A stretch of DNA of 64,000 nucleotides from Leptolyngbya sp. Heron Island J (GTDB lineage Bacteria > Cyanobacteriota > Cyanobacteriia > Phormidesmidales > Phormidesmidaceae). The position numbers and the translations under genes were made by a program. The notes under the pieces were generated by a model that made no database searches, was not told the origin of the DNA, and saw only the letters and a program-made list of their open reading frames with translations. Numbering within the stretch: position 1 is the first letter of the stretch; each line of letters starts with the position of its first letter. Below are positions 58,251 through 64,000 of this stretch, piece by piece. The DNA is taken from the NCBI RefSeq assembly GCF_000482245.1, contig NZ_AWNH01000106.1:124001-188000 (forward strand). Direction: 5' to 3'.

Positions 58251-58496
58251 GAATCTATGCTTAGTGCGCGGATAGTGTGGTAAACATTCTAAAATCTAAG
58301 GCATAGTCAGATTTATATATAGGCAGTTTGAGGTTGGATAACTGACAGTACATTAGAGAATGCTAGTCTGATCTCAATTCAGCTAAATAGCTAGCCCTAT
58401 TAAACTAAAGCCCAAATATTCACCGCTTCAGTTAACAGGCTTTTCGCAATCGATTTGCAAAATAGTTTTTGTTTAAGATTAGGAGACATCTCTGCT

Positions 58497-58700
58497 ATGC
58501 GCATGTTTCGGATTACTGCCTGTGTGCCGAGTCAATCTCGCATTCGCACCCAGCGTGAGCTACAAAATACCTTTTTTACCAAGCTCGTTCCCTACGATAG
58601 CTGGTTTCGCGAGCAGCAACGAATTCAGAAGATGGGTGGCAAGATTGTCAAAGTAGAATTAGCAACTGGTAAGCCCGGAGCCAATACTGGTTTGGCCTAA
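58497..58700 (+). CDS. apcC: phycobilisome small core linker (Lc 7.8)
   Basis: A 67-residue basic linker that caps and stabilises the outer discs of allophycocyanin cylinders. Start MRMFRITACVPSQSRIRTQ is diagnostic, with ELQNTFFTKLVPYDSWFREQ and the final KPGANTGLA. AGGAGA at about 58481-58486 supports ATG 58497. Followed by a strong hairpin. Confidence 0.97.
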   Translation: MRMFRITACVPSQSRIRTQRELQNTFFTKLVPYDSWFREQQRIQKMGGKIVKVELATGKPGANTGLA

Positions 58701-58718
58701 AGCGGTCAATGGGTTGTT

Positions 58719-58757
58719 ACGAGAAAGGGCTGCAACGTCGTTGCAGCCCTTTCTCGT
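58719..58757 (+). terminator. terminator after apcC
   Basis: A perfect 17-bp stem (58719-58735 with 58741-58757, arm ACGAGAAAGGGCTGCAA) with a 5-nt loop, 18 bp after the apcC stop. The following AGTTATGCGC has no long T run, but stem strength is high. Confidence 0.8.
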
Positions 58758-58941
58758 AGTTATGCGCATTTTTAGGTCATACTTAGTGCCAAAAATGTTC
58801 CTTTATCTATGATACAAACTTTTGATTGGTGGCATCTTCTGTGCCAGCGTTATATCGGCACTATGAAAATCTTGTTTGGATACCGGAATAGCTTGATGGC
58901 TAGGAGTATCTTATAGAAAAGTTCACTGTGCTGAAAAAGCA

Positions 58942-60336
58942 ATGACATCTATTCTTCTGAAATCTTTCACAGGCTTGCTGGCTTGCACTCTGGGCCTCAA
59001 TTTGATTGGGGCATTTAGTCCGAGTCAGAGATTTTTGCCGACTGCAGCCCAAGCCCAAGGGTTTGATGAAGATATCAATGTGCGTGTATATCAGCAGGCG
59101 AGCCCTGCGGTTGTGGCCATTGATGCGGGCAATAACACAGGTAGCGGCAGTATTATCACCCCAGAAGGTCTGGTGCTGACCAATGCCCATGTGATTGGTG
59201 GGGCCAGCGAGGTGACCGTGCGGTTAGCGGATGGTCGTCAGTTTTCAGGTCAGGTTGTTGGGTATGCTGACGAAAATTTAGATCTGGCTGCTGTGCAAAT
59301 TGATGGAGGGGATACTGTTTTTCCGGTAATTTCTTTAGCTAACACTACGGCACAGGTAGGTCAGCAAGCATTTGCTATTGGTAGTCCATTTGGTCTGCAA
59401 GGCACATTTACGGTGGGTATTGTTAGCCGCATTGATTCAGAACGGGGATTAATCCAGACGGACGCTGCTATTAATCCGGGTAATTCAGGTGGGCCATTGC
59501 TAAATCGAAATGGTGAGCTGATTGGGGTTAATACGTCTATTTTTACAACGGGGGAAAACGCAGGTAGCATCGGCATTGGTTTCGCGATCGCAACCCCTCA
59601 AATCCAACCCTTTATTACTGCCGTACAAAATGGTACGGCCAGTACAACTGCTTCTCGACAAAACCAAATATCTCGTGCTCCGTCCCCCATCACCATCGAC
59701 GGTACTGCTGTGCGTGACCGTCTTGATAGCAATAGCAACCTATTACCTGACAACAGCTACTTCAATGTCTATACCTTTGAAGGCCAAGCTGGCCAGCGGA
59801 TTAGCATTGCCATGAACAGTAACCAGGTTGACGCCTATCTGTTACTTTACGGACCCAATCAAGAATATTTGGGCGAGAACGACGACATTGGTGACAGCCG
59901 CAATGCCCGTTTAGAAATAACTTTACCGACCGCTGGCACCTACTTTGTGTTTGCCAATTCCTATGGTGCCAGCGAACAAGGGCAATATGAACTAAGCATT
60001 AGCAGCATAGCTAACGACAATAACTACTTGTTGAGTGAAAGCGGTATTCTGAGCGCTCAAGATAATCGCCTCAGAGACAACAGCCTTTACGACGAATATT
60101 TCTTTAACGGTCAGCAGGGTCAAAATGTCACCATTACCCTGACCAGTCAGGATTTTGATACCTACCTGCTGTTAATCGATAACCAGGGTAATAAAATTGC
60201 TGAAAATGACGATCAGTCTCAAAACAATACCGATTCGACTATTCGCATAGATTTACCTTATACAGGGGAATACCGAATTATCGTCAATGCCTATGACCAA
60301 AGAGGGCAAGGCCAATATCAAATGCGTGTTCAGTAA
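58942..60336 (+). CDS. trypsin-like serine protease with two PPC domains
   Basis: A 464-residue secreted protease. Residues 1-38 are a signal peptide (cleavage near AQAQG). The trypsin-like domain carries H83 (TNAHVIGG), D114 (NLDLAAVQ) and S182 (NPGNSGGPL), the HtrA/DegP style catalytic triad. In place of PDZ domains there are two bacterial pre-peptidase C-terminal (PPC) beta domains, at about 255-355 and 370-464, each with an Asp-rich END-D and YFVFANSY- or YRIIVNAY-type motif. The location is periplasmic or extracellular. It is convergent with the Hlip gene, 10 bp away. Confidence 0.88.
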   Translation: MTSILLKSFTGLLACTLGLNLIGAFSPSQRFLPTAAQAQGFDEDINVRVYQQASPAVVAIDAGNNTGSGSIITPEGLVLTNAHVIGGASEVTVRLADGRQFSGQVVGYADENLDLAAVQIDGGDTVFPVISLANTTAQVGQQAFAIGSPFGLQGTFTVGIVSRIDSERGLIQTDAAINPGNSGGPLLNRNGELIGVNTSIFTTGENAGSIGIGFAIATPQIQPFITAVQNGTASTTASRQNQISRAPSPITIDGTAVRDRLDSNSNLLPDNSYFNVYTFEGQAGQRISIAMNSNQVDAYLLLYGPNQEYLGENDDIGDSRNARLEITLPTAGTYFVFANSYGASEQGQYELSISSIANDNNYLLSESGILSAQDNRLRDNSLYDEYFFNGQQGQNVTITLTSQDFDTYLLLIDNQGNKIAENDDQSQNNTDSTIRIDLPYTGEYRIIVNAYDQRGQGQYQMRVQ

Positions 60337-60345
60337 GCCTACACA

Positions 60346-60362
60346 GTTAGGGTAGCCCTAAC
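60346..60362. terminator. small hairpin at the convergent protease/Hlip ends
   Basis: GTTAGGG (60346-60352), loop TAG, CCCTAAC (60356-60362) is a perfect stem that overlaps the last codons of the Hlip gene. No T run, so its effect is uncertain. Confidence 0.4.
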
Positions 60363-60541
60363 CATGTGAAAAAATCCTGGCGGGTAAAAAATTCAAGCAG
60401 TAATAAGGCCAAAAACCCTACCATGGCAAACCGACCATTGATACGTTCTGCATAAATATTCCAACCAAAGCTAGCTTGGTCGTCCGGTGTCGCGGATGGC
60501 GATTGTGATGTATTGGGCTCTAATGAATCAGACTTAGACAT
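60347..60541 (-). CDS. high-light-inducible protein (Hlip/CAB-like)
   Basis: A 64-residue thylakoid protein with the chlorophyll-binding helix motif E-x2-N-G-R-x-A-M-x-G-F (ERINGRFAMVGF; E32, N35, R37) in one transmembrane helix. Hlips bind chlorophyll and carotenoid, quench excess energy and serve photosystem II repair and chlorophyll recycling. The ATG at 60541 follows a weak site; 36 further upstream codons are open but do not resemble the family. Which of HliA-D it corresponds to is not decided. RpaB often controls such genes. Confidence 0.9.
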   Translation of the reverse strand: MSKSDSLEPNTSQSPSATPDDQASFGWNIYAERINGRFAMVGFLALLLLEFFTRQDFFTWLGLP

Positions 60542-61304
60542 ATCACCATCATAAAGATAAAAAACGACCAGAAGGTTAATGTTTAACGCACTCTCCCATG
60601 GTAGCCGTTGTTGATTTGGGAGAATCAATCTACTTAACAGGTTGACCATCTATCAATATTTAACAGATTGATTAGACAGACTAACCCATTGCAATGCTTG
60701 GCAATAGTTCCTTAATATACCGAAACTGTCGCTAATTCTAACTTATCGACCTCACATTCTTGGCATGATTTTGCTCAAATCCTATCTACTAATGAGTAAA
60801 AATACTCCTTAGACTATGACTGGAGCAACACGCTATTAAAGTGGATAGGTTTTGTTTGTATCTTTAACGAGACCCAATCAATTCTCTATCAAAATTGCAA
60901 TTAGAGAAAATTGATTACTGTTTGAATTGTATTTTTTCTGTACGGAATAATCATCTTTTGAAACTAGATGGTTTAAGAGTAAATTCCTATGACATATCAG
61001 GCTTAAAATCGAAAAATCATCTGTGACAACAAGAATTTGTTACCGTCGCTAAAGTTTGTATATTAGATATATCCAAACTCTAAATCTGGATTGATTTGCA
61101 GGAAAAACTTAAGATGTTCAATCTGATTGGTATTTGAACTTTAGATACTCCTAGATAAACAGGTTTTTCGTCTGTTATAATCAGGGCCTCTCGTAAACAA
61201 CGTGTTTTAACACAGGTCACGTATCGAGATCTATCTAGTCTTATGTGCCAGAAATTTAATTTCATTGCCTCTTTCTAGACCTAACCATTAAATCTTTAAA
61301 TCCG
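60542..61304. other. 763-bp divergent region between Hlip and cyAbrB genes
   Basis: No gene recognised; the region is AT-rich. A perfect TATAAT at 61176-61181 directed to the right is the best promoter candidate for the cyAbrB gene, giving a leader of about 120 bases. A palindrome GTGTTTTAACAC at about 61202-61213 lies in that leader. The Hlip promoter could not be defined, and no HLR1 direct repeat was certain. Confidence 0.45.
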
Positions 61305-61697
61305 ATGGCTGATACCAAAACCACGCCACTGACTGGGAAAGCTTTGCTTCAGAAAATGAAGGAAATCACCCATCTACCAAAGCGGGAGAAAGCTAAGGAG
61401 TGTGGATATTACACGATTACTAAGGACAAGCAAGTCAGGGTTAATCTAACCGATTTTTATGATGCTTTGCTGGCCGCTAGGGGTATTCCCTTAGGTCCAG
61501 AAAGCACTAAGGATGGGCGTGGACGCGAGCCAACCTATCGAGTTAGTGTGCATAAAAACGGCCAAATTGTTATTGGTTCTACCTATACTCAAGAAATGGG
61601 TCTGAAGCCGGGGGATGAATTTGAAATTAAGCTGGGTTATAAGCATATTCACTTGATTCAGCTAGGTGAAAATAAAGATTCAGAGGATGAAGATTAG
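61305..61697 (+). CDS. cyAbrB family transcriptional regulator
   Basis: A 130-residue protein of the cyanobacterial AbrB group. The N-terminal GKALLQKMKEITHLPKRE and RVNLTDFYDALLAARGI segments are unique to cyAbrB proteins; the AbrB-like DNA-binding region is C-terminal (YRVSVHKNGQIVIGSTYTQ, GLKPGDEFEIKLGYKHI), opposite to classical AbrB. These proteins coat the genome in nucleoid-like fashion and adjust carbon and nitrogen genes. Two paralogues (cyAbrB1, cyAbrB2) are usual; I cannot say which this is. A strong terminator follows. Confidence 0.92.
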   Translation: MADTKTTPLTGKALLQKMKEITHLPKREKAKECGYYTITKDKQVRVNLTDFYDALLAARGIPLGPESTKDGRGREPTYRVSVHKNGQIVIGSTYTQEMGLKPGDEFEIKLGYKHIHLIQLGENKDSEDED

Positions 61698-61786
61698 TTT
61701 TCTACCTGTGGATTTACTATGACATCCATATGTGTATTTAAACGCAGCTGAGTGGTCGGTAATAGGTTGACATGGCTGTAGTAACC

Positions 61787-61817
61787 AAAGGGGTTAAGCA
61801 TTGCTTAACCCCTTTTT
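61787..61817 (+). terminator. intrinsic terminator of the cyAbrB gene
   Basis: AAAGGGGTTAAGCA (61787-61800) pairs with 61802-61815 (top opens as a small loop), ending in a five-T run (61813-61817). Strong intrinsic terminator 90 bp past the stop. Confidence 0.88.
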
Positions 61818-62110
61818 AAGTATTTGGTAGGTGTTGTCAAGAGGCTGGATTGGTTCTGCTCTTTTTGATTAACCTTAATTGCGATCACAACATCGTTATT
61901 CAATCTGAAATATCAGGGTTAATCCTCAGAATATTGGCTGAATTTATCACCCCACAATTATCAGATAAGCAGACGATTGGCAGCAGCATCTACGCCCCGT
62001 CTATCTGCTGTGTATGAAGGACAGAGGAATGAGGACGGAGGAATAAAGCAGATGTCTAAGCAAAAGCAAAGTTTTAGGCCTCTAAAGTGCCCTTACCAAC
62101 CGTTTACCTG
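61818..62110. other. intergenic region downstream of the Hsp70-like gene
   Basis: No gene is seen. At about 62020-62045 there is a purine-rich repeat (AGGAATGAGGACGGAGGAAT) similar to 14925-14950 (AAAAATGAGGACGGAGAAAT) after leuD, suggesting a short dispersed element. Confidence 0.4.
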
Positions 62111-64000
62111 TTATTGAGCAAATACTTCCAGCTGTGCAATCAAAGGTTCTTCCAAGGTTTGCACCTTGCCAGTCAGCAGTTGGTTCACATAGGCCAGCAG
62201 CTTCTTGGCCTGGGCCTCGTTAGGAATGTAGATCTGTCCACCTGACTCAGTGACTGTTTTACTAAACAATGGTGTTTGTAGTAATGCTCGATAGGTGGGT
62301 AAGTCGGTTGTGCGATCGCAAATCAATCCCCGATCGGCGGCTGTTGGTACTAACCCAGGAGGGAGGTGACCTTCCAAGAGCGCCAAAATATGCAAATGAC
62401 AGGCCTGGGTATTGATACCCCGCTGTTCTAACAGATGCATAATTGCGCCCACGGGCAACGGCTGTTGAGGGAATACCCGTAGCAGCTCAACCAATAAGAA
62501 ATAGTCGCTGTATTGCTGCCGAGTGACATTTAAGACCTGGGGGTAGCGAGCCAAATTGACCAAACCATAGGCCACACGGCTACAGCTATGGGGTAGCTCA
62601 CTGGCATAGGTATCTTGAATGATAGTGGCGTTGGGGAACTTCTGACGTAGCCAACGAGCAATGGCGGGCAGCGAGGCTGAGCCACCGGTACAAATTACCT
62701 GCTTAATTGCCTGGGTATCAACGGAGTGATGACTGAGTAACACATTCAGATAGCGATTAATCCGTTGAATGTAAGGCAAAAAGATCAGATTTTCGAGGTG
62801 ACGGCGTTTAATCAGCCAGCGCTGCCCTGCTAAGGTAAGCTGCATCTGATTTTGCTGCTGCAGGGTTAACTTAAGGTGGCGAGCTGCAGCTAGCAAACTT
62901 TGGCCTAAGCTCGATGACAACAATCGCTGCTGTAGCTGGTAGCGCTGGGCCCAATCAACATGACCAACTGCAGGCAGAGTGAGACCGTCTAGCTGCAGTT
63001 GTGACCAGTCAGCCGTTTCTGGTTCAATGTGTCCCTGCCAGTCCCAATCAATCCCTGCGTCTGCTTCAGATAGGGGTTGACGCCGTTCTGTTGGGAGTAA
63101 GAGCTGGCAAACAATATCTTGGTCAAGGGCATCACCCCCATAGGCAAAGCCTCGTAGGGCAAAATCAGCATAGTTGAGCTTGCTAAGATCCTTGGGTAAG
63201 TGCACCAGGCCCAACTCAGTCATTACTGCTCCACCGCTAATAATGACGGTATCTTCCTGCCACTGACAGTTATATAGACTCGGCTGACGTGATAGGGAAA
63301 CTGTCTCTGCAAGTGAGGCATTGTTAGGATCAGGTAAACCTGACAGGATAGTTGCGATCGCGTCTTCCACAAATAAAATTTGCTCTGGCTGGTCACTTAA
63401 ACCAGCTGCCAGGACTGCCTCCCGTAGATTAAAGCTGTAGGTATCTGGCCAGTTAGTGGGATAACCCACAATCACCCCTTGTAGTTGCTGCCAAATCTGC
63501 GCCAGCGCATCGCCTTCGAGACCAACTGCCTGCCCGCGATCCACCATGTATTTCAAGAGTGATACCATGGCCTGCAAAACTTGAAGCATGGGCAGCTCCA
63601 CTGTGTCTGACCAACGTAGCCATGGTTCAGAATCAGCCAAGGTTTGCCCATGACCCACTGCTACCTTTAACAATGGCTTCAGACGATTAACCCCCACCAG
63701 GTCAGGCATCTTCGCACCGGCTGTACCCAATAATTCTGAAAGATCACCTAAAGCGTCATAGCCTACTGCCACAGTATCTTGGGCTGCTGTAACGACTGCT
63801 AGTGCAGGCAACCGAAAATGCTTAGTATCATCGGCCTCTGTTTGCCAATACAGGGGATACACTTGGCCTGTACGACGATTCATCAGGACGGCAGATAGAC
63901 CCGTTGAACCCACATCCAGTCCAAGAAACCAATCCCCTTCGATATCTACTGAAGGTTCAGGTAAAGGCGGGGGGCTCACAGGGGGATCTATAGCCGTAAG
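62111..64000 (-). CDS. Hsp70/actin-like ATPase of unknown role, possibly partial
   Basis: A protein of at least 622 residues with the actin/Hsp70 ATPase fold. Near the N-terminus FLGLDVGSTGLSAVLMNRRTG is the phosphate-1 loop, later AVGYDALGDLS, FVEDAIATIL, VIISGGAVMTELG and CTGGSASLPAIARWL (the adenosine loop) fit the superfamily. It is much more divergent than DnaK, with an N-terminal Pro-rich tail and a C-terminal part with no peptide-binding domain; cyanobacterial Hsp70-like proteins of this sort are uncharacterised. A GTG at 63979 is a plausible start, but the frame stays open to the window edge, so the real start may lie outside. Confidence 0.75.
   Translation of the reverse strand, partial: LTAIDPPVSPPPLPEPSVDIEGDWFLGLDVGSTGLSAVLMNRRTGQVYPLYWQTEADDTKHFRLPALAVVTAAQDTVAVGYDALGDLSELLGTAGAKMPDLVGVNRLKPLLKVAVGHGQTLADSEPWLRWSDTVELPMLQVLQAMVSLLKYMVDRGQAVGLEGDALAQIWQQLQGVIVGYPTNWPDTYSFNLREAVLAAGLSDQPEQILFVEDAIATILSGLPDPNNASLAETVSLSRQPSLYNCQWQEDTVIISGGAVMTELGLVHLPKDLSKLNYADFALRGFAYGGDALDQDIVCQLLLPTERRQPLSEADAGIDWDWQGHIEPETADWSQLQLDGLTLPAVGHVDWAQRYQLQQRLLSSSLGQSLLAAARHLKLTLQQQNQMQLTLAGQRWLIKRRHLENLIFLPYIQRINRYLNVLLSHHSVDTQAIKQVICTGGSASLPAIARWLRQKFPNATIIQDTYASELPHSCSRVAYGLVNLARYPQVLNVTRQQYSDYFLLVELLRVFPQQPLPVGAIMHLLEQRGINTQACHLHILALLEGHLPPGLVPTAADRGLICDRTTDLPTYRALLQTPLFSKTVTESGGQIYIPNEAQAKKLLAYVNQLLTGKVQTLEEPLIAQLEVFAQ

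Noticed and set aside
60542-60800. HLR1 (RpaB) sites upstream of the Hlip gene
   Set aside because: Only partial TTAAC-type matches were seen, without the proper 10-bp spaced direct repeat.

Overview
The window is chromosomal DNA of a cyanobacterium of moderate GC. Allophycocyanin and core-linker genes (apcE, apcA, apcB, apcC), cytochrome b6f petL, beta-carotene hydroxylase, homogentisate phytyltransferase, the nine-subunit type atp operon, RpaB, a high-light-inducible protein and a cyAbrB regulator are all present. At least 25 HIP1 octamers (GCGATCGC) are scattered through it. The three-repeat ApcE suggests a tricylindrical phycobilisome core. I cannot name the genus from sequence alone.

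Layout. 1-8355 is a surface polysaccharide locus: two AT-rich methyltransferase genes, a Wzt/Wzm-type ABC exporter, a DegT-family aminotransferase, a GT4 glycosyltransferase, a WbaP-like priming transferase and an O-antigen ligase-like protein. 8443-14901 holds petL and the two isopropylmalate dehydratase genes leuC and leuD, which are separated by a Crp-family regulator, a GH13 sucrose-phosphorylase-like enzyme and an FMN-binding flavoprotein. 15136-24760 has pyruvate kinase divergent from crtR, a sppA-aroH pair, a DMT exporter, a peptidoglycan-binding/HEAT-repeat membrane protein and a pterin-glucosyltransferase-like GT. 25123-26823 is an uncharacterised three-gene operon (two YbjQ-fold proteins and an M48 peptidase). 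It is followed by a MazEF-type module whose toxin has an in-frame stop, a kinase-like protein and a CbbY-like phosphatase.

29496-35448 carries a hydroxyacid dehydrogenase, a lipoprotein-CPBP protease fusion, homogentisate phytyltransferase, an AI-2E family permease and a DUF2288 protein. 35536-42247 is the lipid block plsX-fabH-fabD-plsC downstream of rpaB, with radA divergent. 42380-45776 has an MscS channel with a cyclic-nucleotide-binding-type domain and small cyanobacterial proteins. 45958-52143 is the atp operon (atpI, a, c, b', b, delta, alpha, gamma), ending in a strong terminator; beta and epsilon are not in the window, as usual for cyanobacteria. 52275-53492 is a methyltransferase. 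53959-58700 is the phycobilisome core cluster. 58942-64000 has a trypsin-like protease with PPC domains, a Hlip, cyAbrB and an Hsp70-like ATPase that may run off the end.

The core theme is photosynthetic energy conversion (phycobilisome core, b6f, ATP synthase, carotenoid and tocopherol synthesis, light-stress regulators) beside housekeeping lipid and leucine synthesis. Accessory material is concentrated in the polysaccharide locus and around the toxin-antitoxin module. No tRNA, rRNA, CRISPR array, intact transposon or prophage was recognised. The least explained items are the YbjQ/YbjQ/M48 operon, the PG-binding/HEAT protein, the lipoprotein-CPBP fusion, the Cys-rich insertion in the aminotransferase and a family of short palindromes sitting at gene ends.
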